Source: Streptomyces sp. NBC_00442 (GTDB lineage: Bacteria > Actinomycetota > Actinomycetes > Streptomycetales > Streptomycetaceae). From it: a DNA stretch of 64,000 bases. This document shows, piece after piece, positions 33,948-41,736 of this stretch. The notes below the pieces were generated by a model. The model searched no databases. It had not been told where the DNA came from and was given only the letters and a program-made list of their open reading frames with translations. Position numbers and translations under genes: made by a program. Location of the stretch: NCBI RefSeq assembly GCF_036014195.1, contig NZ_CP107918.1, positions 248,001 to 312,000 of the forward strand, given 5' to 3'. How positions within the stretch are numbered: the first letter of the stretch is position 1; the number at the start of each line of letters is the position of its first letter.

Positions 33948-35471
33948 TCAGAGGATGTGGGCCGCCATCGCTTCGGCGGGCAGTGAGGGGTTGGCGGCGG
34001 CCGCCTCGGCCACCTGCCAGTCGTCGTCGGCCAGGAGCCGCGTGATGACCGACGGCGCTAGGGCCGGGTGCCCTGCGGCCATGCGCCGGGCCCGTTCGTC
34101 CGAGAGACAGACGAACAGCGCGGCGGGCGTCGCGTGCCGGTGCCGCGCGATCGCGTGGAGCGCCTTGCGTGCCGGAGGTTCCTGCCGGGCCAGTTCGTCC
34201 AGGAGTGCGGGTGTGGCGTCCGGGTTGGCCGCCACCTGGGCGGTGACGCGGGCTCCGTGCAGGCCGAGCATGGCGCGCAGCTGCGCCTCGCGCAGGCCGG
34301 GGTGCGATGCGACGGCAGCGACCACCGCGGCGTCGGGGTCGGTCGCGAGGGCGTCGCGGATTTCGGCCGGCAGGTCGCGGCGCCTGGCCACCAGCAACCT
34401 GACGGCGGGGATTGGGGATCGGGCAAGGCGCGCCGTCTCCGCGGGAGTCGCCGCGGCGATCCGCGGCAGCGGGGCGGCGCCCTTCTTCATGGTCCCGGCG
34501 ACATCGCTCAGTACGTCGAGCGGTAGGGACGGATTGCGGGCCAGGGAGCGGCGTACGTCGATGTCCCGGGCGTCGGCCAGCGTGCGGAGCACCTGCTCGC
34601 CGACGGCGGCGTTCTCCGCGAGGTCCGCGCGGACACCGGGGACGGGATCGGCGGCGAGCCGCTCGTACACCGCGGCCGGCAGCCCCGGGCGTCGGGCCAC
34701 GGACCAACGGAGCAGCGCCGATTCGTGGCCGGCGAAGCGGGCGGCCGCGTCGGCGGGTGTGGCGGGATTGTCCAGCGCCGCCCGGCGGAGGGCCTGCACG
34801 GCCGACCCGTGGGAGCCGTCGCACCGGGCCCCGGGCGGCAGGGCGCAGGCGAGCCGCGGGCATGCGCGCTCGTGGACGAACGGGATCGCCTCGCGCTCGC
34901 AGACCTCGCACCACCGTGCGGGCGGCAGACCCTCGCCGGTGAGGAGCGCCGCCAGCAGGTCCGGGGGCGTGACCTCGTTGGCCGCCGCGGCGCGACGCAC
35001 CGCGGTGTGCGGGTGCCGGACCAGCCCCGCCACGACATCCGGCACGTCGCTCCACAGGGCGAGTTCCGCGACGACCTGTACGTCGGGGTCCACGGCGAGC
35101 GTCCTGACCACGTCGGACGGAAGACCGGGGCAGGCCGCAAGTCGCGCGCGGCGCGCGGCAGATGGATCGGCCACGAGCCGGCGCGCCCACCGCTGATCCC
35201 CAACCCCCTCGTCCAGCAGGGCGAGAGCCAAGTCCGGGTGGGACACGGGGTCGACGTGCTCGGCGCCCGGACGTCCGGCGCGCGCGAGCTGGACGGCGCA
35301 GTCCTCCCCGTGCGAGGCCAGGGCGAGCGCCTGCGCCTGGGTGAGATCCGCGCGCGCGGCCAGGGCCGAGGCCACGTCGCCGTCCGCGACGGCCGTCAGT
35401 CGGTCGACGAGGTGGGACGGCAGAGCGGGATTGGCGGCGAGGCCGCACAGCACGTGGTTCATGCCTGCCAT
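33948..35471 (-). CDS. Leucine-rich-variant (LRV) repeat protein with Cys cluster
   Basis: A 507-residue protein of about 24-residue helical repeats (for example NPALPSHLVDRLTAVADGDV, HPHTAVRRAAAANEVTPPDL, NPSLPLDVLSDVAGTM). This is the LRV solenoid pattern, in which each unit carries A/LANPxLP. Midway it holds a cysteine-rich insertion, WCEVCEREAIPFVHERACPR followed by LACALPPGARC, which could bind a metal or Fe-S cluster as in the Azotobacter LRV protein, where the cluster is N-terminal. Its function is unknown and it probably binds partners. The start may be ATG at 35471 or 35462. Confidence 0.8.
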   Translation of the reverse strand: MAGMNHVLCGLAANPALPSHLVDRLTAVADGDVASALAARADLTQAQALALASHGEDCAVQLARAGRPGAEHVDPVSHPDLALALLDEGVGDQRWARRLVADPSAARRARLAACPGLPSDVVRTLAVDPDVQVVAELALWSDVPDVVAGLVRHPHTAVRRAAAANEVTPPDLLAALLTGEGLPPARWCEVCEREAIPFVHERACPRLACALPPGARCDGSHGSAVQALRRAALDNPATPADAAARFAGHESALLRWSVARRPGLPAAVYERLAADPVPGVRADLAENAAVGEQVLRTLADARDIDVRRSLARNPSLPLDVLSDVAGTMKKGAAPLPRIAAATPAETARLARSPIPAVRLLVARRRDLPAEIRDALATDPDAAVVAAVASHPGLREAQLRAMLGLHGARVTAQVAANPDATPALLDELARQEPPARKALHAIARHRHATPAALFVCLSDERARRMAAGHPALAPSVITRLLADDDWQVAEAAAANPSLPAEAMAAHIL

Positions 35472-35840
35472 CGTGCAGGGGCTTTTTCCGGACAGCACGC
35501 CCTTTTGCTGGGAGCCTTGTCCCAGGCGACCGCGCCACCGCTTCGATCGGATCACGGGACCGACGACAGGGCTCGCGGTCGTCGGCGTCCGGGTCGCGCC
35601 CGGACGGGGTCGCCGCGTCCGCGATGGCTCAATGCCGCTCCTTCTCACGGCACTTGACCAAGGGCGTGGGTCCCGCCGGCGCGGTGCGCGGCGCGGATCG
35701 TAGCCATCTCTGGCATGTCCCACTGGAAAATGCCAGAAGTTCCTCCTTCTCGCGACACGGGGCGTAACTTCTCCGTCACTGCGGCAGTGGAGTCGTGCCG
35801 CGGCGACCTGTCGTCACGTGACCAAGGAGGGGATCTTCGC
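35472..35840. other. Intergenic region upstream of Roadblock operon
   Basis: This 369-bp gap separates the divergent LRV and Roadblock genes. It holds the CTGGCAT/ATGCCAG inverted repeat at 35710-35736. I see no gene. Confidence 0.5.
35710..35736. promoter_or_regulatory. Inverted repeat upstream of Roadblock operon
   Basis: CTGGCAT and ATGCCAG are perfect 7-bp arms with a 13-bp spacer, 104 bp before the first Roadblock gene start. A regulatory role is inferred. Confidence 0.35.
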
Positions 35841-36230
35841 GTGCCCGGAATCGACGAGTGCCTGCTGGAGACGATGCGGCTGCCCGGCGCGCTCGGGGCA
35901 GCTCTCGTCGACTGGACCAGCGGGCTCGCTCTCGGCACCATCGGCGATTCGCCGGGCGGTGACCACGAGGCGGCCGCCGCGGAGGCCGCCGAGTTCGCCA
36001 GGAGCGCCGTCGAGCACCCCGTCTTCGCGCCCGGCTCAGGGGAGGCGGCCGATGAGCTTCTGGAGGACGTGCTCGTCACCGCGCAGGGCGGCTACCATCT
36101 GCTGCGCTTCGTACGGACCGCCTACGACAGCAGCGTCTTCCTGTACCTGTGGCTCGACCGCGAGCTGGGCAATCTGGCGCTCGCCCGCCTGCGCCTGCGC
36201 GATCTGGCCGAGCGATTGGTACTGGCGTGA
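35841..36230 (+). CDS. Roadblock/LC7-like protein
   Basis: A 129-residue protein (GTG start, AGGAGG at 35825-35830) with the Roadblock layout: GALGAALVDWTSGLALGTIG, then QGGYHLLRFVRTAYDSSVFL and YLWLDRELGNLALARLRLRD. It is a paralog of the fourth gene of this operon. Roadblock proteins bind small GTPases (MglB-like) or form conservon-like signalling modules with DUF742, kinase and GTPase genes. None of those is present here. The next gene starts inside its stop codon (GTGA overlap). Confidence 0.85.
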   Translation: MPGIDECLLETMRLPGALGAALVDWTSGLALGTIGDSPGGDHEAAAAEAAEFARSAVEHPVFAPGSGEAADELLEDVLVTAQGGYHLLRFVRTAYDSSVFLYLWLDRELGNLALARLRLRDLAERLVLA

Positions 36231-37021
36231 GCCCGACGGCGTCCACCACGGACGAGCGCCAACTCTCGCCGATGCTGAGCCGGTTGGTGGCCGAGCGGGC
36301 GACCGGGGCGCTGCTGCGCGACACCGGCACGCTCTATCTCGTCGACGGCCAGGTGGTGCACGCCGAGAGTCCGTCCGCCCCCGGCATCGACGTCCTGCTC
36401 ACGGTGAGCGGCAGGCTGCGCCCCGAGGGCTGGCAGTGGGCCGTCGACCAGGCGGGGGCGCGCGGCGCGGTGGGCCGGTTCCTGGTCGACAGCGGCCAGG
36501 TCACCGACGGCGAGCTCGAACTGTGCCATCTGGGTGCGCTGTTCGACGCGGCGTTCTTCACGCTCTCTCCCGGAAGCGGTCCCACGCGCTTTCGGTACGG
36601 AGTGGCGCACTGGATCGGCCCGGTGCGGCCGGTGCCGGCCTGCTCGGTGGCCCGAGAGGCCGCCAGGCGCCGGGAGTTGCTCTCCCGGCTGTGGCCGCAT
36701 CCGGAGGTCGACACGGCTCCTGTGGTTCCCTCGCCGGGCCTGGGCGGGGCGCCGGTCACCGCGCGCCGGCGCGCGCTGCTCGCCCTGGCCGACGGGGTGC
36801 GCACCCCGCAGGACATCGCGCGGCTTCTCGGCCGCCCGGCGTTCCACACGTTGGTCGACGTCCGCCGCCTCGCGGCGTGCGGCGCGATCGAGACTCCGCT
36901 CGCGGCGGTGCCGCAGCAGGGCATGCCGGCCCCGGTGGCACTGGCGTCGGCGCAAGCGGAGTCCATCGCGGACGTGGCCCTGCTGCGCAGGCTGCGTGAC
37001 GGCCTCGAGGCCACGCTGTGA
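36227..37021 (+). CDS. DUF4388/PATAN-like regulatory-domain protein
   Basis: A 264-residue protein with a PATAN/DUF4388-like opening (LSPMLSRLVAERATGALLRD, TGTLYLVDGQVVHAESPS). It then has a helical middle and a C-terminal winged-helix-like stretch (LLALADGVRTPQDIARLLGR). The arrangement resembles proteins that pair with Roadblock and small GTPase modules in gliding or polarity signalling. It overlaps both neighbours by 4 bp, so it is firmly in the operon. Molecular role unknown. Confidence 0.7.
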   Translation: MSPTASTTDERQLSPMLSRLVAERATGALLRDTGTLYLVDGQVVHAESPSAPGIDVLLTVSGRLRPEGWQWAVDQAGARGAVGRFLVDSGQVTDGELELCHLGALFDAAFFTLSPGSGPTRFRYGVAHWIGPVRPVPACSVAREAARRRELLSRLWPHPEVDTAPVVPSPGLGGAPVTARRRALLALADGVRTPQDIARLLGRPAFHTLVDVRRLAACGAIETPLAAVPQQGMPAPVALASAQAESIADVALLRRLRDGLEATL

Positions 37022-37059
37022 TCCGCGTCCGCAGGCAGCGCGCCGAAAGGAGACAGATG

Positions 37060-37449
37060 ATGGCGGCAGAGGCGGAGGTCCTCGCCGAACTGCGCAGACT
37101 CCGGGTCCGGTTGCCTCAGCTCAGCGGGGCGATGGCGGCCAGTGTCGACGGTCTGGTGCTGGCCCAGGACTCCACGAGCGAGGCCGAGCCGCTCGCCGCA
37201 CTGACCGCCGCCGCGCTCGGCGTCGCCCAGCGGCTCACCGACACGGCGGGCCAAGGCGCCTTCCGTGAACTCCTGTTACGGGGCGACGACGGCTATGTGG
37301 CCACCTACGCGGCGGGCTCGTCCGCCGTGCTCACCCTCCTCGCCCAGCCCCGCATCAACGTGGGACGGCTGCATCTCGAAGCCCGCCGCGCGGGCGCCCG
37401 GATCGGCGACCTGGTCGACGGCAGCCTCGGCCGACTGGAGACCCCATGA
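37060..37449 (+). CDS. Roadblock/LC7 domain protein
   Basis: A 129-residue canonical Roadblock protein (RVRLPQLSGAMAASVDGLVL, GYVATYAAGSSAVLTLLAQP, INVGRLHLEARRAGARIGDL). It resembles CvnB of Streptomyces conservons. The ATG at 37060 is chosen because GGAG lies 7 bp upstream (37049-37052). A GTG at 37018 overlaps the previous stop and is an alternative. The stop at 37447-37449 borders the next gene's possible coupled start. Confidence 0.85.
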   Translation: MAAEAEVLAELRRLRVRLPQLSGAMAASVDGLVLAQDSTSEAEPLAALTAAALGVAQRLTDTAGQGAFRELLLRGDDGYVATYAAGSSAVLTLLAQPRINVGRLHLEARRAGARIGDLVDGSLGRLETP

Positions 37450-37523
37450 CTCCCACCCGTCCCCGGGCCGACCGGCCGGGGAACACATCGGACGGAAAAC
37501 AGCGGAAAGGAAGCACGAATCCC

Positions 37524-37898
37524 ATGGCCAATACGGAAGCCGCGCTCAAGGAATCGATGTCCCTCATCGAGGGGACCATCGGTGTGGCCCTCGTCGACTA
37601 CAGCAGTGGCATGGCCCTCGGCACCCTGGGTGGCGGCAAGGACCTCGACCTGGCGGTGGCCGCCGCCGGGAACACCGACGTGGTGCGCGCGAAGGTGCGC
37701 ACCATGGAACTGCTGGGCCTGAAGGACGAGATCGAGGACATCCTGATCACCCTGGGCTCCCAGTACCACCTGATCCGGCTCCTGACCGGACGCAACCACA
37801 ACGGGCTCTTCCTCTACCTGGCCCTCGACAAGAGCCGGGCCAACCTCGCCATGGCCCGGCACCAGCTCAAGAAGATCGAGGCCGAACTGGAGGTGTGA
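37524..37898 (+). CDS. Roadblock/LC7-like protein
   Basis: A 124-residue paralog of the first operon gene: GTIGVALVDYSSGMALGTLG, YHLIRLLTGRNHNGLFLYLA, LDKSRANLAMARHQLKKIEA. The ATG at 37524 has AAAGGAAG about 11 bp upstream. An ATG at 37446 overlapping the previous stop would add a disordered N-terminus. It is the last operon gene, followed by a terminator shared with the converging TetR gene. Confidence 0.85.
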   Translation: MANTEAALKESMSLIEGTIGVALVDYSSGMALGTLGGGKDLDLAVAAAGNTDVVRAKVRTMELLGLKDEIEDILITLGSQYHLIRLLTGRNHNGLFLYLALDKSRANLAMARHQLKKIEAELEV

Positions 37899-37916
37899 AC
37901 CGCGCCGCCGTGCCAG

Positions 37917-37963
37917 TGCCCTGTGCGGCGCCGTCCTCCTCGGGAGGTGGCGCCCCGCAGGGC
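37917..37963. terminator. Bidirectional terminator between Roadblock operon and TetR gene
   Basis: GCCCTGTGCGGCGCC pairs with GGCGCCCCGCAGGGC with two mismatches, around a loop that itself can pair (CCTCC/GGAGG). It lies between converging genes ending at 37898 and 37974. Confidence 0.65.
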
Positions 37964-37973
37964 GCGGGCGTTT

Positions 37974-38549
37974 TCAGGCGGACGGCGAGGTCAGCCCGTC
38001 GAGCGTGAGCGTGAGCAGCCGTTCGGCCTGGTCGCGCTGGTCCGGAGCGGCCGATGTGAGGGCGATCCCGGCGAGGGCCGCGAACACGTCGGACGGGCGA
38101 ATGTCCGAGCGGAGGGCTCCGGCGGCGACTCCGGCCTCCATGAGTGCGGTGATCGCCGCCTGGATCAGCGCCCGGCTATGGCCGTAGGGGTCGCTTCCCG
38201 AGGCGACGACGGCCCGCAGCGCTTCGGCCATGCCGAGTTTGGCGGTGGCGTAGTCGATGAAGCGGCCCATCCAGGCGCGCAGCGCCTCGCGCGGCGGCAT
38301 CGAGGCCAGGAGGCCGGGCACGGCGTCGCACAGGCGGGACACCTCGTTGCGGTAGGCCGCCTCGATCAGGGTCTCCCGGGTCGGGAAGTTGCGGTAGAGC
38401 GTGCCCGTGCCCACGCCCGCCTCCTTCGCGATGCGCTCGTAGTGCGCGTCCAGCCCCTCCTCGGTGAACACCCGCACCGCGGCCGCGAGGATCTTGTCCC
38501 TGTTGCGCTGCGCGTCCGCCCTCAACGGGCGCCCCGTCTCCTGTGCCAT
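37974..38549 (-). CDS. TetR-family transcriptional regulator
   Basis: A 191-residue repressor. The N-terminal helix-turn-helix reads NRDKILAAAVRVFTEEGLDA, HYERIAKEAGVGTGTLYRNF, with the TetR signature PTRETLIEA. The C-terminal domain is the TetR_C-type ligand pocket. It is divergent from the SDR gene at 38676 and faces a perfect 22-bp palindrome (38576-38597), so it very likely represses itself and that SDR. Confidence 0.95.
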   Translation of the reverse strand: MAQETGRPLRADAQRNRDKILAAAVRVFTEEGLDAHYERIAKEAGVGTGTLYRNFPTRETLIEAAYRNEVSRLCDAVPGLLASMPPREALRAWMGRFIDYATAKLGMAEALRAVVASGSDPYGHSRALIQAAITALMEAGVAAGALRSDIRPSDVFAALAGIALTSAAPDQRDQAERLLTLTLDGLTSPSA

Positions 38550-38575
38550 CGACGGCTCACTCCCTCGTCCCTTGC

Positions 38576-38597
38576 TAAGTGGAGGCGCCTCCACTTA
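38576..38597. promoter_or_regulatory. Perfect TetR operator palindrome
   Basis: TAAGTGGAGGC and its exact reverse complement GCCTCCACTTA abut with no spacer (22 bp). The site lies 26 bp from the TetR start, and is on the shared promoter with the SDR gene. A partial third half-site, AATGTGGAGTC, follows. Confidence 0.85.
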
Positions 38598-38675
38598 ATG
38601 TGGAGTCAACCGGCGGCGCCTCCGGTTTCACCGTAGAGCATGCGCCGCACCCACTCTTCCCCGGGAGAATCCACC

Positions 38676-39410
38676 ATGTCGCACATCGAGGGCAAGGTCG
38701 TCGCGATCACGGGCGCCAGCAGCGGGATCGGCGAGGCCACGGCCCTCCTGCTCGCCGAGCGCGGCGCCAAAGTGGTGCTCGGCGCACGCCGACCCGACCG
38801 CCTCGAGGCGCTGACCGCCCGCATCGTGAAGGCCGGCGGCCACGCCGCGTACGCACCCACGGACGTCAAGCGCCGCGAGGATCTCCACGGCCTGGTCGAC
38901 CTGGCCTGCGACCGGTACGGCAGGCTGGACGTCCTGGTCAGCAATGCCGGCGTCGGCCTGATCTCCCCCATGGACGAGCTGCGCGTCGAGGACTGGGAGG
39001 AGATGATCGACGTCAATCTCAAGGGCGTCCTGTACGGGATCGCCGCGGCGCTGCCCGTGTTCCGCAGGCAGGGATTCGGACACTTCGTCAACACCGTCTC
39101 CACCGCCGGGCTGCGCATCGTGCCGCGCCAGTCGGTGTACGCCGCGACGAAGAACGCCGTCCGTACGCTCTCGGAGGGCCTGCGCCAGGAGGCCGGCGGC
39201 AATCTGCGCGTGACGGTCGTCTCGCCGGGCATGACGCGCACGGAGTTCGCGGACTCGATGACACCGGAGATGAGGAGCGAAGTCCTCGACACCATGGAGA
39301 AGATCGCGATCGCGCCCGAGGCCATCGCCCGCGCCATCGCCTTCGCCGTCGAACAGCCGGCGACCGTCGACGTGGGCGACATCGTCGTACGGCCCACGGC
39401 GCAGAGCTAG
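38676..39410 (+). CDS. Short-chain dehydrogenase/reductase controlled by adjacent TetR
   Basis: A 244-residue classical SDR with TGASSGIGEATALL (glycine-rich), SNAGVGL, catalytic Ser within NTVSTAGLRIVPR, and SVYAATKNAV (YxxxK). It belongs to the YdfG-like NADP-dependent group that reduces hydroxy acids or carbonyls. The ATG at 38676 has GGGAG about 8 bp upstream. Induction is likely when the TetR ligand is bound. Confidence 0.92.
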   Translation: MSHIEGKVVAITGASSGIGEATALLLAERGAKVVLGARRPDRLEALTARIVKAGGHAAYAPTDVKRREDLHGLVDLACDRYGRLDVLVSNAGVGLISPMDELRVEDWEEMIDVNLKGVLYGIAAALPVFRRQGFGHFVNTVSTAGLRIVPRQSVYAATKNAVRTLSEGLRQEAGGNLRVTVVSPGMTRTEFADSMTPEMRSEVLDTMEKIAIAPEAIARAIAFAVEQPATVDVGDIVVRPTAQS

Positions 39411-39460
39411 GACGCGCTTCGCCCGCCCAGGCATCCGGCTCGGACCGCGTCAGCGAAGCC

Positions 39461-39480
39461 GGCTGGCTGGCTGGCTGGCT
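39461..39480. repeat. GGCT tetranucleotide microsatellite
   Basis: Five tandem GGCT units between converging genes ending at 39410 and 39537. Such runs can vary in length. Confidence 0.8.
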
Positions 39481-39536
39481 GCGGATGCCCCTTTGCTCGT
39501 CACCGCAGAGCTGACCACCCCTCAGCATCCGTCAAC

Positions 39537-40394
39537 TCACCCTGGCTGCACGGGACTTGGCGCTGCCTGCGCGTCGAGCGCGCGGCGCGTGGCAGGGTCC
39601 GCGGGGTGCCGCACGATGAGGTGCAGGCCGGGCTCCTCGGCCGCGGTCAGCTTGGCCTGACGGAACGTCAGCAGCCCGAGCCGCGGGTGGTCGAAGCGTT
39701 TGAGTGCCGGCGTGAAGCCCGCCACGTCGTGCCGTTCCCAGCGCGCGCGGAACTCCGGATCGACGCCGGCGACATCGTCGACGATCTCGTCGAATCGCGG
39801 ATCGCCCGGGTGCCGGTCGGCGGAGGCCCGGAACTGCGCGAGCACCGCCCACGACTCGGTCTCCCAGTTCTTCAGGACCGTGCGCATCGGCCGCCATCCG
39901 TAGAACAGCCAGATCATGTTGCGGCGCTCGACGGGCAGTTGGTCGAGTCCGCCGTAGATGGCCGCCTCGGCCTCGTTGTGCGCGAGGACGTCCCAGTGCC
40001 GGTCGAGGAGGCAGGCCGGATGGGGGGCCAGTGCGGCGACGGTGGCGCGCAGATGGTCGCCGACGGCCGGGCAGCCGTCGGCGGCCGCGTGCGGATCGAT
40101 GTCGCTCTCGCCGGCGAGGTCGAAGACGTGACGCCGCTCGGCCCGGGTCAGGCGCAGGGTGGTGGCGAGCGCATCGAGCACCTGGCGCGACGCCGCGATG
40201 GGCCGCCCCTGCTCCAGCCACGAGTACCAGGAGACGCTCACGCCGGACAGCAACGCGACTTCCTCGCGGCGCAGTCCGGGTGTTCTGCGCCGGACACCAC
40301 CGGTCAGGCCGACGTCGCCCGGAGTCAGGCGCTCACGCCGCGAGCGCAGGAAGGCGCCGAGCGCGGCACGGCGTCGTGATGTGTGATCGTCCAT
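39537..40394 (-). CDS. XRE-family regulator with MmyB-type domain
   Basis: A 285-residue regulator with helix-turn-helix RRRTPGLRREEVALLSGVSV, SWYSWLEQGRPIAASRQVLD. The C-terminal MmyB-like sensor domain reads LLDRHWDVLAHNEAEAAIYG and GLLTFRQAKLTAAEEPGLHL. It is divergent from an MFS transporter gene starting at 40485 (90 bp apart), which it probably regulates. The ATG at 40394 gives a start typical of the family. Confidence 0.92.
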   Translation of the reverse strand: MDDHTSRRRAALGAFLRSRRERLTPGDVGLTGGVRRRTPGLRREEVALLSGVSVSWYSWLEQGRPIAASRQVLDALATTLRLTRAERRHVFDLAGESDIDPHAAADGCPAVGDHLRATVAALAPHPACLLDRHWDVLAHNEAEAAIYGGLDQLPVERRNMIWLFYGWRPMRTVLKNWETESWAVLAQFRASADRHPGDPRFDEIVDDVAGVDPEFRARWERHDVAGFTPALKRFDHPRLGLLTFRQAKLTAAEEPGLHLIVRHPADPATRRALDAQAAPSPVQPG

Positions 40395-40484
40395 GGTGAA
40401 CGGCAGCCTATTACCCCCACTCCCAGGATGATCCGTGAGTGCCGGGTGGCCGGACCGGCCCCCGGCGGGCCCCACGATCGGATC

Positions 40485-41669
40485 ATGACTACGCGTACTC
40501 CAGCGGCGGCACCGGCCGTACGCCCCGACACCCGCGCCCCCCTACCACTCGCCCTGGCCGCCTTCACCGCCAACTTCGACCGGTTCGCCCTCGCCCCGAT
40601 CCTGGTGACCGTCGCCGCCGCCCTGCGTGTCCCCCTCACCACCACGGTGGCGCTCGCCGGCGGATACGCCCTCGCCTACGGCCTGTCGCAGCCGTTCTGG
40701 GGGATCCTCTCCGACCGGGTAGGCAGGCTTCGCGTGATCCGTTTCGCCCTGTGCGTCGCCGCGTTCGCCGGCCTGGCCTCGACGGCTGCGCCCGATCTCG
40801 CGACGCTCGCCGCGCTGCGCGTCCTCGCCGGTTTCGCCTTCGGCGCGGTGGTGCCCTCGTCGCTGAGTTTCGTCGGCGACACGGTGAGCCCCGAGCGACG
40901 TCAGGGCGCGCTCGCCGACCTGATGGCGGCGCTCGGTCTCGGCAGCGGCCTTGCGGCGCTGTTCGCCGGAGGGGTCGCGACCTGGCTGAGCTGGCGCCTG
41001 GTGTTCGCCGTTCCGGCCGTCGCGGCCCTCGCCGCCGCGGCCGCACTGCGCGGCACCACCGAACCGGAACGCGTTCGCGTCGGCAGCGTGGCCGTTCAGA
41101 TCGTCACCGTCCTGCGGGCCCGCTTCGCCTACGTCGTCGCCGCGCTCGGCGTGGTCGAGGGCGCCGCCCTGCTCGGCGGCCTGACCTTCGTGGCCCCGGC
41201 CCTGCACCACCGCGGTCTGTCCGACGCCGCGGCCGGCTCGATCACCGCGCTGTACGGCGCGGGAACGCTCGTCTTCACGCGTGCCGTGAAGGCACTGGCG
41301 CCACGGATCACGCCGCAGGCTCCTGCGGCGATCGGAGGTGGGTTCGTGCTCGCGGGGTATGCGACGGCGGCCGTGGCACCCGGCGTGTGGAGCTACGCCC
41401 TCCTGGCCACGCTGCTGGGAGCGGGCTGGGCGTTCCTGCACTCGACGCTCCAGGCGTGGGCGACGTCGGTGGTGCCCGAAGCACGCGGTACCGCGGTGTC
41501 GTTCTACGTCGCCGCGCTGTTCGTCGGCAGCGCGCTCGGCACCGCGCTGGGCGGCGGGGCTGCCGCCGAGGGGCGGTTCGGGGTCGTGTTCGGCGTGGCC
41601 GCCGCCGTGACCGTTGCGCTGACCGTCGCCGTCGTCGTCGGCCGGAGGCGGTTCACCGTCCGCGGGTAA
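40485..41669 (+). CDS. MFS transporter
   Basis: A 394-residue, 12-helix transporter. Motif A region WGILSDRVGRLRVIRFAL and RVLAGFAFGAVVPSSLSFVG are typical of the YfcJ/AraJ-like MFS group. It is divergent from the XRE regulator and followed 67 bp later by the MalY-type aminotransferase, with which it may form an operon. The substrate is unknown. Export of an amine or amino-acid derivative would fit the neighbour. Confidence 0.9.
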   Translation: MTTRTPAAAPAVRPDTRAPLPLALAAFTANFDRFALAPILVTVAAALRVPLTTTVALAGGYALAYGLSQPFWGILSDRVGRLRVIRFALCVAAFAGLASTAAPDLATLAALRVLAGFAFGAVVPSSLSFVGDTVSPERRQGALADLMAALGLGSGLAALFAGGVATWLSWRLVFAVPAVAALAAAAALRGTTEPERVRVGSVAVQIVTVLRARFAYVVAALGVVEGAALLGGLTFVAPALHHRGLSDAAAGSITALYGAGTLVFTRAVKALAPRITPQAPAAIGGGFVLAGYATAAVAPGVWSYALLATLLGAGWAFLHSTLQAWATSVVPEARGTAVSFYVAALFVGSALGTALGGGAAAEGRFGVVFGVAAAVTVALTVAVVVGRRRFTVRG

Positions 41670-41736
41670 GTCCCCACGACGGCCCGTTCCCATCCCCCGG
41701 CAGTCGGTCCACGACCAGGAAAGGCACACCATATCC

